In this document: in pieces, positions 23,121-35,400 of the stretch
Numbering within the stretch: the first letter of the stretch is position 1
Layout: each line of letters opens with the position of its first letter
Source: Owenia fusiformis
Taxonomy: Eukaryota > Annelida > Polychaeta > Sabellida > Oweniidae
Length of the DNA: 64,000 bases
Assembly (NCBI GenBank): GCA_903813345.2
Contig: CAIIXF020000008.1
Coordinates: 17,468,822 to 17,532,821, forward strand
Direction of reading: 5' to 3'
Notes under the pieces: model-generated
What the model saw: only the letters and a program-made list of their open reading frames with translations
Told to the model about the DNA's origin: nothing
Databases searched by the model: none
Program-made: the position numbers and the translations under genes

Positions 23121-24077
23121 ATGTTGAAGCTGATAATAGGAGGAGCCACTGTTCTAGGGGTTGGATTATTATATCTACGACGATATGCAAAGCGGGTGAT
23201 GTGTCAAAGTAACAGAACATTGCATGGTAAAACTGCAATTGTGACTGGAGCTAATTGTGGTATCGGTAAAACCACCGCCTTTGAGCTAGCAAAGCGGGGA
23301 GCTCGAGTGATACTTGCGTGTAGGGATGTGAACAAAGCAAACCAGGCTGCTGCGGATATATTGAAGAGCTTTAAAAATGCTGATTTAATTGTCAAACATT
23401 TAGATTTGGCATCTTTGGCATCCGTGCGGAAGTTTGCAGAAGGTATTATTACTGAGGAAAAACACTTGGATATATTGGTTAATAATGCTGCTGTTTTTGG
23501 ATGTCCCAAATCCAGTACAGAGGATGGATTTGAGAACCATTTTGCCGTGAATCATTTGGGTCCATTTCTCCTCACAAATCTGTTATTGGACCTGCTGAAA
23601 TCATCAGCCCCAAGTAGAGTCGTCATTGTATCTTCAGGGTTAGCAAAGCGTGGAAAGGTTGAATTTGATAATCTGAATGGTGAACGGGATTACACCAAAC
23701 GTTACCCTAACACTAAACTAATGAATAACCTTTTTGCTAGAGAGCTCCATCATGTTCTTAATGGTGAATCAAAGGAGGTGAAATCTGGTGTCGGAGTACA
23801 TTGTTTACACCCAGGTGTGGTGAATACCAGCTTAGGGAGATACATGATTCCATATTATCTTAAACCTCTGGCGATTCCTTTGATGTATTTACTTTTAAAG
23901 ACACCCACCGAGGGGTGCCAGACTACTCTATATTGCTCCATTGCAGAAGAGCTTGATAATGTATCAGGCTGTTACTATGGTAACTGTAAACAAGAGCCTT
24001 GGGGCGAGGCATCGAATGACATGGCTGTTGCTAGGAAACTGTGGGAACATAGTGAGAAACTTGTTGGATTAAACTGA
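23121..24077 (+). CDS. Retinol dehydrogenase 11/12/13-like short-chain dehydrogenase
   Basis: A single open frame encodes 318 aa. A hydrophobic N-terminal segment (residues about 3-19) followed by RRYAKR is a membrane anchor with a basic stop, typical of microsomal RDH11-14 proteins. Classical SDR motifs are all present: cofactor loop TGANCGIG (42-49), D95-L, NNAA (121-124), catalytic Ser in IVSSG (about 171), YxxxK as Y195-P-N-T-K199, and HPGVVNT (about 230-236). The canonical Ser before Lys in YxxSK is Thr here, which should be tolerated. The family oxidises or reduces retinoids and other lipid aldehydes with NADP(H). Length matches the family. The gene is intronless while all other genes here except BROX-type short pieces are split, so it may be a retrocopy that kept its frame. 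AATAAA at 24212 gives a short 3' UTR. Confidence 0.92.
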   Translation: MLKLIIGGATVLGVGLLYLRRYAKRVMCQSNRTLHGKTAIVTGANCGIGKTTAFELAKRGARVILACRDVNKANQAAADILKSFKNADLIVKHLDLASLASVRKFAEGIITEEKHLDILVNNAAVFGCPKSSTEDGFENHFAVNHLGPFLLTNLLLDLLKSSAPSRVVIVSSGLAKRGKVEFDNLNGERDYTKRYPNTKLMNNLFARELHHVLNGESKEVKSGVGVHCLHPGVVNTSLGRYMIPYYLKPLAIPLMYLLLKTPTEGCQTTLYCSIAEELDNVSGCYYGNCKQEPWGEASNDMAVARKLWEHSEKLVGLN

Positions 24078-24211
24078 TGAATAATTTATACAATTCAGTG
24101 CAGAATACAAAATTTATAAATACAAGGTGAAATACAATTGTGGAATGATTCATGTTAAGAGCTTGTGCACAGCTTACATTAAAGGAATTGAGATAGCCAA
24201 GTACATATATT

Positions 24212-24217
24212 AATAAA
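24212..24217 (+). terminator. Poly(A) signal of the SDR gene
   Basis: AATAAA lies 135 bases after the SDR stop codon, inside TTAATAAAATAC. It is the first canonical signal downstream. Confidence 0.6.
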
Positions 24218-24234
24218 ATACTTCTATATAGCAT

Positions 24235-26440
24235 CAGACCAACTGACTACTGGACAAAATGAAAGCTATATGAACAGACGAATGAGCATTTTACATAGTC
24301 TGGGGTTAAACCACATTCTGATTGGTCAGAAGGAGATAATGCATGCCTAATTGTGTGTGAGAGTGTTATAATCTAAATAGTCACAATTATTTAGCACACG
24401 GTGGAGCTGCCCAAATATTAAAGTTGTTCTCAATGGGTAGAACAAGTAATTATTGAAAAGCATGTCAAATGAATGATTCAATAAACATAATAAAAGTACA
24501 TTTTTACTTTAGATTTTATTATTTTGTCCAAACCATTCTTTATACAAAATAAATACATTTTCCTGATCAAATTATTGTACATGTTTTGTATAAATTCTGT
24601 TGTGTTAAACTCTATTATTAATTTATTATTGTACTAATTGCACTAAATAAATTCTAAAAGGATTTCTCTAAATGCGAACAACTGCATTTGTTTGGAACAT
24701 TTGCAGCAAAAAATTTTTGCTTTAAAAATACAGTCTCAAAATATATCTTGAAATAGGGAAATATTTATTCATGAAACATTTTCGAATAATAGTACGTACA
24801 CAAATATGTGTGTTAAGTTGAAAGTATTTTCAATGTACGGCCCATGTGACATATAAAACAACCGAGTCTAATTCATGTCATTACGAGAAAATCTATTCTG
24901 TGTACTTGAAGCTGTATTAGACTCATGTGTAATATCACCAATGCTAAACAATTTTTTTTTTAAATCATTAAAACCTCTGCCAAGCCTGGTACTCAATTCA
25001 AAAGATAAATACATAGATATTGCTACATTTGTATTTCCCTTCAACCTAACCTTCAGGGCTAATGCGCTTCAAATGAGTATTACAAAATATTGAAATAACT
25101 AAAACACACATTTCAATTTGAATTCATGGCGAAGTCATGCACAAGGCAAAATTTTACAAATATGAATGCAGACAGAAAACCTTGAAAATGAAGTCTTAAT
25201 TGATGGTGTTATATTGCCTCTGCCTCTTTTTACCTTGCCTTTTTATTAAATTTGTTTCACCAACCTTAAATTCTGGCTAAGCCCTTGGAAATTGGGTACT
25301 GAACAGTAATATATACATGTATGGGTATGTACATTGAGCCTTAAGTTCTACTTTAATACTGCCACATCTAACTGCACCATATTTACACCATGATAAAATG
25401 TTAATAATATCTACAAACTCCATAACTGTAATATTCCTGCCTTCCAATACCTCAGTCTCCATCTTATCTTATAATTTTACTTTGATATTTGAGGTTAATT
25501 ACTACATATTACATGTCTAGATTTAAGATTATGAATGGTGTTTAATTGTTAAATTACAGTAAAACCACTGTCCAAATTGAACCTTTGGTACTTCTAAAAA
25601 TAGTTCCACTTGGGATGTGTTCCACTAAAGAGGTTCATTTAGTCAGTTGGTCTTGGGATTGAAGTGTTCCACTAACAGAGGTGTTCTACTTGACTTCACT
25701 GAACAGTAAAAAGTGTCACAAGTGGAACACCTTTGGTACTTGTAAAAAATGTTCCACTTGGGAGGTGTTCCACTTAAAGAGGTCCATTAAAAATGAATCA
25801 GTTGGTTATGTACTTTCATTTCCATTAATTCAAATACAGTAAACCTGTATATCTGAACATCTCTCGATGTGAACACTTTTTCTAAACCAAAATACTCCCA
25901 GCATCAATCTTCATTTCAAGAGAATTTCAAGGCTAATTTCAGAGATAATTCTTCAGAATGGAGTTTAACAATAGTGGTACTAACGTTATATCACCCACCC
26001 TACAGTAATTGTGGAGGGCTTAACACTTGAACAGGCTACCATAGTTAATAATTTACAAAGTAAACTAGGCTTGGTAGTTTTAAAAAAGGAATGTAACAAG
26101 TTGTATGACATCAATGTAATAAATACTATAAAACCCCTTTCTATATAAACCCATCGTAAAGTGTCCTATCATAAGAAATGAACCAACCATTTTGTGCGTA
26201 TACTGCCACCGTTTCACTATAATATCACTAAAATATCCCCCAAAACAGCAAATTGGACAAAAAATGCCAAAACAGCCTGTTTGCTGCATGATTACTGTGC
26301 AATAGGTTATCTTGCAATAAAACTAACCTATTGTTTAAAAAAATACTCCTTTCACTGGGTCAATTTTGACTAAAATATCACCATATAAGGTGTTTATCAC
26401 GCCATCTATTAAAGCATTAGCCCATTAGTTTTAGTGTCCA
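24235..26440. other. Spacer between two convergent genes (SDR and ENTPD6)
   Basis: No gene was recognised. At 25555-25850 lie repeated GTTCCACTT..GGTGTTCCACT units bounded by CAGTAAAACC and CAGTAAACCTG ends, a pogo-like repeat family also seen at 38030-38320, 42553-43402 and 63670-63870. The ENTPD6 3' UTR and poly(A) site (TTTATT on this strand) should lie here. TTTATT near 25244 is one candidate. Confidence 0.45.
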
Positions 26441-29400
26441 TTAACTTGACTTGCCCAGCATATCAAATGTGGCACCAAGTGACCAGCTGATTTCTTTCCT
26501 ATTAATTTTCTTTTGTATCTGAAATTACAGAAGACAGAATGTAAAATTAAAACCACATCATGGAGGTATATCGGCATTTTTACCTTTGAAAGTCAGCTAA
26601 GGGTCAAATATCTCAAATTTCAAAGGAGTCCACCTCTATCATTTTAGTGAAATTGATTAAGTAGAAGAATAGAAGCAGTAAAGATGGATTTAGTGGTGGA
26701 AAACAGGACTTTCCTCACCCATAAAATCTTCTAGCCCCAAGACCAAGAATTTTTGATGGACACTGTCAAATTTTAAAAGAAAAAAATATTCCCCCAAAAC
26801 AGCCAAACTGAAGTGAAGAATTCTTCTTGCATTTGTGATGTCACTCTGATACTCATAGCATCTCTCTCTGTTGCATCGCAGATCCAGAAGGATAGAGATG
26901 GAGAGGGCCTGGCTTACCACGATGTAGTGATGTAGAGAAGTAGAAAACCGGCATATATGTGACTATTGTAAACTTACAGTTATTTTAGCACTTGGTTGGA
27001 AGCCTATTCCCTCAAGCAAGGATGTGATGTAACATAGATCCAGACACAGCAAAGGCTCTTTGGGATGTGGATCTGAACATACTGAAATGAGGAAGACATT
27101 TTTAAACTAAGTGAGGCCTTAAATGCCAATTTGCAGACATAGTGATGTATAAGCTGTAGGTAGGTTTAGGTAGTTTGACTAATTTTTGATTTTTGCAGGT
27201 CTGAAATTTCTAGTACAATGCTCAAAATTTTCAAAGAGCCAAAATTTGCTGTATTTTCCTTATTAAAGAGAAGAGCGGACCCCCTTTTCAAACAGCTTGT
27301 GCAGGCGTGAGATATGACCATGAATTCATTAAAAACAAAAAGTTTCTCAGTCAATTTCTACAACTTTTGCAATCTGCAGGCATTTAAATATGTAATCAAT
27401 AAAAATTCACCTCATCCCCACCTAAAATTTTATTTTTGCAAACATTTTAGAATAAATGTATGCACTCACTTTTTTGAGCAGCATTAAAGAAATCTCCCAC
27501 TTTCACATCACCTCCATCTTCTTCATCTGCAACCATAATATTAAAGCAATAATATTAACTAGTTTACAGTCTTATTAACATTGAAGCAATAATATTTACC
27601 AGTTAACAGTCATAATATTTACCAGTTTTCAGTCTTGTTAACATTGAAGTAATAACATTTACCAGTTTACAGTCTTATTAACATTGAAACAATAATATTT
27701 ACCAGTTTACATTATTACTAACATTGAAGCAATACTATTTACCAGTTTACAGTCTTATTAACATTGAAACAATAATATTTACTAGTTTCATTCATAATAT
27801 TTACCAGTTTACAATCTTATTAACATTGAAGCAATAATATTTACCAGTTTACACTCATATTAACATTGAACCAATAATATTGACCAGTTTACAGTCTTAT
27901 TAACATTGAAGCAATAATATTTACCAGTTTACAATCTTATTAACATTGAAGCAATAATATTTACCAGTTTACACTCATATTAACATTGAACCAATAATAT
28001 TGACCAGTTTACAGTCTTATTAACATTGAAGCAATAATATTTACCAGTTTACAGTCATAATATTCACCAGTTTACAGTCTTATTAACATCAAAACAATAA
28101 TATTAACCAGTTTACAGTATTATAATCACTCAAAGGAATGGAAAGCTGAAGATAATAGCCCAGTTACAAATCAACCAACAAGTTGATAAGCGGCAAAATT
28201 GAAAGAGCACAACAAGATGAGTAAGAAGATTTCAAACACAACATTAAAAACTAATTAAAACACCTTCTCTTTTTCTGACAGGCCCTTATACAGTTATACA
28301 TACCTACAAGCTGGGCATCTACAGCTCTATCTCTATAGTATGAGATTGCAAAGAAAGGCATAGATTTCACCTCCTCTGGAACATGAAGTTTGTATTTCTT
28401 CACCACGTTCTTGGTGGCAAAGGAACAGGCATCAAAGCCATGTGTATGTCCTTGACCTCTGAAATTCATAACAAGCATGATATTTAATTTATGACTAACT
28501 GTTACATATAAGTATCTACAATAATTTTAAGGCTAAATATGGAAAATGACAGATATAGCCAAGATGGCCACTTCGTAATTCGAAAATAGGATTTGGACCA
28601 AACCAAGAATGACTGATGTATCTCTTTGAAGATATCATTCAAATCAGATGACATTCATAAAAACAAGCAAAGCATTGTCTCTTTTACTGTTCAATGGAAC
28701 AACAGCAGCATTCATGAATGTGGTTTTCAACAGCAACAAATATGACCTGAATGCTTAATGTCAAATACACACACCTGTATGATTCAGTCGTTCTCATGCC
28801 ATCATTTAACTTCAGTTATCTACCTTTGTGAAACATAATTTCAAGCGCTTTTAGTATAGCACTTAATAATAGAGGAGGTGAAATCAGAGCTACCCAGAAT
28901 AAATAAAGTTTTCAAATCAAATCAAATTATTTCTTTATCTGAACACCTCTGCAATCCAAACACCTCTCAATATGGACATTTTTCTCAGTTCCAATTTTTT
29001 TACCCAACATTGACTTCCTTGTTAAAGGGACCTTTAAATGTGAACACCTACTATTTTGAACACTTTTGGCTGGTTCTAGTCATTTGTACTGGACAGGTTT
29101 CACTATACAAGTATTGTGCATCATTACATGTATTAACAGGGGTTCCATTAGCAGCAGGCAATTTATTTTCACTGGTTGTTTTCACAAAATCGCTTTTCAA
29201 CTTTTCCATGTTAAATTTATGATTTCCATTAATTTTGCCTGTTGTTTTCATATATTAGCTTGTTGTGAGAAATTCTAGTGAAACCCCTGATTAGTATGTC
29301 TAATACATTATCTAAATAACCAAAGACTTCTTGACCTTATCTCATGTGAAGTTGTCAAGTTTATGGAGTAATGAAAGCCTGGTAATTCAACTTGAAATGT

Positions 29401-32400
29401 CTTATCTTGACTTGAAAGTTTATAGCCTTTACTTAATCATTATGCTATATCACATGATAAAGATCACATGTTATACAGATACCATTTGTGACATTTTAAG
29501 CAAGAATTTTAATAGAGACGTACAGAAACACAGAGCTATCAGAGAGATGAAGTTCTTAATTTTAGCTGGTGTGATTTTTTCAATCTGTGAGTCAAGGAAT
29601 GTAACTGTTAACACAACCTATGGACTACTAAGGGGTGAGGTAAAAACAATACCGGGAGAATACCCGGAAGGTACCATGAACAATATTACAATAACGCAAT
29701 TTCTTGGGGTTCCCTTTGCCAAAGCACCGATCAATGAGCTTCGTTGGAAGGCACCTGTTGAACAGGACTCATGGACTGGAGTAAAAGATGCACTAAACTA
29801 TGGTAATATATGCTGGCAGGCCTATCGTCCAGACTTTGAGATGTCCGAGGACTGTCTAGTTCTGAATATATGGGTCCCTGGCGATGTACCTGTTGATGAT
29901 ATGATGAAACTAAACCTGAGTGTCATGCTGTACATTCATGGTGGATCTTTTCAAAGTGGCACAGGAAATTCCAGGGATATAATGGGAGGTTACATGGCTC
30001 ATGACAACAATGTTGTCATGGTAACTGTCAATTATCGTTTAGGAGTACTTGGGTTTCTATCAACAGAAGACACAGTGGCTGAAGGTAACTACGGTCTCCT
30101 AGACAACATTATGGCTCTTAGATGGGTCAAGGATAATATCAAATATTTTGGCGGTAATCCCAATTCTGTGACCATATTTGGAGAATCAGCTGGTGCGGCT
30201 GCAGTGTCACATTTAATGTTGTCTCCAATGGCAACAGGACTCTTTCAGAGGGGTATAACACAAAGTGGTGTTGCTACAGCATTTTGGGCTGTTGCTAGGG
30301 ATTATCTCAGGGAGCTGACACACATGCTGGGCGACAAACTTACCTGTGAGAATTCTAACTCAGAAGCCTTAATAAAGTGCCTCAGAGAAAAGAACCCGCA
30401 AGAAATCATAAATGCAACGATACAGCTGAACACAGAGATACAACTGAGTAGAAATGACACACAAAGTATATTCCTACCCCGGATAGATGGTAAGGTCTTA
30501 AATGACGATCCATTGAAGCTACTACAATCAGGAGATTTCTACCCTTATGACTATATGACAGGAGTTACCAGTCACGAGGGATGGATGATGTGGTACATTA
30601 CAGCTCAAGGGGTCGCTAAACCTCTACAAAATGGAATCAACTCGACTGATTTCGATATTCTTACCAAATATTGGATGCGGTTCCTTCAGCATCCATCACA
30701 GTGGGAAAAGGTTTCTAAAGCAATCAAGCTAACTTATGATGTTTACACTAATCAAGGAGAGAGCATTGAGCGGTCCAAGGCATATGTAGACTCCATGACA
30801 GACAGCACATGGGCAGCAGACAATGAAAGATTCGTCAAATTATACAGCAAGAAATCAAAGAATGTTTACAATTATTATTTCTCACCAAGAGTTTCCTATG
30901 ACCAACGTGTACTTAATTACCCACAGCCTGTACCTGATTGGGTCTTAGCTTCCCACGCTGATGACATTCCATTTGTATTTGGCAAGACGAAATACACATG
31001 GTATGATGTCACAACTAATGAAGAGAGAGCACTCAGTGATGTTGTCATGAAGGCATGGGCAAACTTTGCAAAAAATGGGTGAGTCAATCAGGACCGTAGC
31101 CAGGGGGGGGGGGGGCTCTTGGGCAAATATTCTCTCAAAATCATGCAGTTTTTCACCATTCTGAGCACTTTTCAAATGATTTTGGCCACTTTAGGGCCAA
31201 AATTGTCAAATGTGAACCTCCCTGGAATTTTTTAGTAAACCCCCTTGGCAAAAGCTGGCTAAGGCCAGGTCAATGCATGGTTCAAATGTATACCCATATT
31301 GTACATATGTATATTATATATACAGGGTGGGCCAAAAAAAAACAATACCCAACTTTGAATCAGGATAAAAATAGCTAGGTTCAATATGATACATTGATTT
31401 ATATATCATTTTAAAGGTTATCCATTTTCGGACATTTTGATATATAACACTATGTCATGAAATCAATATTAAAGTTTTACTATACATATTTGGGAGGTCG
31501 GGTTGCTTTTTAAGGTCTCCAGATTTTAGGGAGAAAATAGTAAATCTGCGGAATAATGTTAATTTTTTATTTATAGAATATCATTTTGTTAGGTGAATAC
31601 ATGGTTCTATATGTGCATAGTTGTGTGATTAAACGTATTTTTTATGAATTTCAGTTTTGTTTACTATCAATAAGTACTCAAAAGGGTTCTATTAAAAGCC
31701 ATTAAACATATATGTGACGAGGATTTTATTTTCCAACAAGACATTGCCTCGTACCATAGATCAAAGGAGACATTGGCATTCCTTAGCGAATAAGGTGTCA
31801 ATTTGATTGATCTCAATGCTTGGCCTGCCAACTGCCCCGATGCTAATGTGGTTGATTGCCATACATTGAGCAATTAGACTAAATCTCAAGGAAATGGTAC
31901 AATCACAAGCATCCAATAAACAGTATTGATGAGCTGAAACAATTCTAATGTTGAATGAATTTCAACAGAAATCTCTCAATAAGGCTATCGATAGATTGCG
32001 CTACCACTTGGAGCTTATTGTTGACGCAGAGGGGGAAAGGGGGAGGGGGTAAATTGAGCAATTGTTAAAATTGGTTAAATAAATAAAGTGTGAAATGATA
32101 TTAAACAGCACTGATATTCATAAACAATAATTAAAGTCACACAATGATGCAAATATCAATATCCAAGCATGTATTCACCTAACAAAAAATGATATTCTAT
32201 AAATAAAAAATTAACGTAATTCCGCAGATTTACTATTTTCCCCCTAAAATCTGGAGACCGTAAATAGCAACCCGGCCTCCCAAATAAGTATAATAAAACA
32301 TTACTATTGATTTCATGACAAAGTGTTATATACCAAATTGTTTGAAAATATATAACCTTTATAATGATATGTGAGTCAATGTACCATATTGAATGTAGCT

Positions 32401-35400
32401 ATTTTTATCCTGATTTGAAGTTGGGTATTGTTTTTTTTTGGCCCACCCTGTATATCCAGATGTAAATACAAAAAGTTCTACACAAAGGAAAATTGGTTTA
32501 CACTGTAGAGATAACTAGTGAATAAATTATCGACATAATCATTAAAACGAAAAGAATATCTGAGTCAAGGTTTTTAAAACAATGCTTAATTCCATTATTT
32601 TCCAAATGATTCATACAGTCATCATTTTCATAGTTAACTTGATGGAGACTAGCACCCAGATTTGGAAATGAAGATACACCACAATCTAATTGTATGGTAT
32701 ATTTTTCATCCCATTGCTTGGGTGATATCCCATCACATTTTCTCCAATCTCTAAGTGGATATGCTGGATCTTCAAGCATACACTTGATAACTGATGAAGG
32801 TGTTGTATCTTCAGAGACCCAGGAGTTGTAGCTGGTGTAACTTGGCCAAAGTTTACTGAAGAAAGTCCAACATACCTTGACTTAACAACCCCCGTCACAA
32901 ATATCACAACAATAGAGTCATTTCTCCCAAGAAAGATGTCATTTTGGCAAGACTTGGTCTGGCCCTTGTTAGATCAACCCAATAAATGCACTGATCAACC
33001 AACAGGTAAGAAATTGACTAAGCCCATACTGATAATAAATGCACTGATCAACCAACAGGTAAGAAATTAACTACAGCCCATACTGATAATAAATGCACTG
33101 ATCAACCAACAGGTAAGAAATTGACTACACACCATACTGATAATAAATGCACTGATCCACCAACAGGTAAAAAATTGACTACAGCCCATACTGATAATAA
33201 ATGCACCGATCAACCAACAGGTAAGAAATTGACTACAGCCCATACTGATAATAAATGCACCGATCAACCAACTGGTAAGAAATTGACTACAGACCATACT
33301 GATAATAAATGCACCGATCAACCAACAGGTAAGAAATTGACTACAGCCTTTTCTGATAATAAATGCACTGATCAACCAACAGGTAAGAAATTGACTACAG
33401 CCCATACTGATAATAAATGCACCGATCAACCAACAGGTAAGAAATTGACTACAGCCCATACTGATAATAAATGCACTGATCAACCAACAGGTAAGAAATT
33501 GACTACACACCATACTGATAATAAATGCACTGATCAACCAACAGGTAAGAAATTGACTACAGCCCATACTGATAATAAATGCACTGATCAACCAACAGGT
33601 AAGAAATTGACTACATCCCATACTGATAATAAATGCACTGATCAACCAACTGGTAAGAAATTGACTACAGACCATACTGATAATAAATGCACTGATCAAC
33701 CAACAGGTAAGAAATTGACTACAGCCCATACTGATAATAAATGCACTGATCAACCAAACCAACAGGTAAGAAATTGACTACAGCCCATACTGATGATCAA
33801 GAAAGCTAATACATGACAAAGCATTAACATGACAAAATGGGATACGGTTAGACAATGTACCAAATTATTAAAATCCTAGACTACTGATGCCAACAAACAA
33901 CATTAAACATCAGACACTAGAAACTGTGGCTAAAAACATGCACCATGCACTTCTTCATGGTTACAAGTTGGTGACTTTTTCCCACCATTTTTACATAAAA
34001 CACATGATTTTCATTTGCAAGAAAGAGATTCGTACAAAGGCACAAATGTAAAGTATCCAAAATACTGACAATGACTTATGAAAACATGGCATCAACTATC
34101 ATGTTTGCTTATATTTTCAGGAACTCCAATAACAGATGCGCCAAGCAATACTTCGCAGTCGATACACTATTTTATATATTCAACAATATTGCTTCAGTTG
34201 GGTCTCATTCTGCAATGGAAACTTCAATAATCAGGCTGCATTTTATGCAAACAAATGGGTGATTACAAAACTGTTGTAAATATGGACATTGATGCAAACA
34301 AATGGGTGATTACAAAACTGTTGTAAATATGGACATTGATTGAGTTGCTCGTACATCTAGGAGACAAGTGATAAAGGGCAACATTCAAAAATATTGCAAA
34401 GATCCAACACTTAAGCAAATTAAGCAGCATTATAACACTGAACCAAAATACACAAATTACAGAACAACAACAGCAATGTCTTACTTTGAAAACTCGTTAA
34501 ACTTTGTGTGTTTTTGTGTCAGTTATTTGTGAACAGAATTTTTTCCAACTGCCTTAGAAGAGACTTTTTGGCTCACACAGTGAGCCTATGGGATCGACCA
34601 GGCGTCCGTCCGTTGGTCCGTCCGTCCGTCCGTCAACATTGGCCGCACAAATTAAAACTGCTATTCGGATTGAGTCATATCCACATTCATTTTATGCATA
34701 TCCATAATGCCTATTTGAACTATCATCGCCATTTCCCAAGTTCGCCCAGTTACCGAGAAATTGCCGATTTTGACGTCAAAAAGTCAAATTCTCTGTATAT
34801 ACTAGACACTTTGATGAAGTGGAACTTTCAAATAACTCTTAGTAGTTGCTGTATATGCAACTTATGTCCTCTGAAGATTTCAAAGCTCTTGGAATTACAG
34901 TTTCTGGTGTTTACTCTATAAAATTTGACAAAAAGTAGGACTAAGTCATTTTCAGGAAACTTTCTCATGTATAAAGTCAATGGCAGGTTTTGTGATTGAC
35001 AAGTTTCTCAAAGTTTGCCTTATACTTGATCATTTCTTGCAATGAATTACATCATTACTAGATTTAAGCATTCTCTACATATTGCTCAATATATGTCAGC
35101 ATCAAATTTTTACAGTTTTTGAGATATTTGACGTCAAAAAACAGTAAAAATAAGTTATTTTTCAACTTGCTTCAATTTGACCAATTTTTTTTTGAAAATC
35201 ATTTACAAGTTGCCAGGAGCTCAAATCTGACATTAGTTTTAGGATTTGACCTTTACTTGACCTTCAGTGACCTTCGAAAGGTCAAAAAAGTTGATTTTTC
35301 AAATTGATTTTTGGATGTAAATTTTGATCAGCTTAATCACAAAAGACCTTACTGAGCTCTGAATAAGTTAAATTTTAAAGGTCAAGCAAGGGTCATCAAA

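Noticed and set aside
29331-29546. 72-residue N-terminal extension of the esterase
   Set aside because: The frame is open but the extension has no family similarity, and Met at 29547 begins a normal signal peptide.
33067-33777. 218- and 231-codon repeat proteins on both strands
   Set aside because: They are shadows of the 54-bp minisatellite. The unit length is a multiple of three and has no stops. The esterase frame is out of register with the plus-strand ORF because the first unit is one base short.
34555-34930. 137-codon frame containing SVRQHWPHKLKL
   Set aside because: It runs through a GTCC simple repeat and an interspersed repeat, with no domain.
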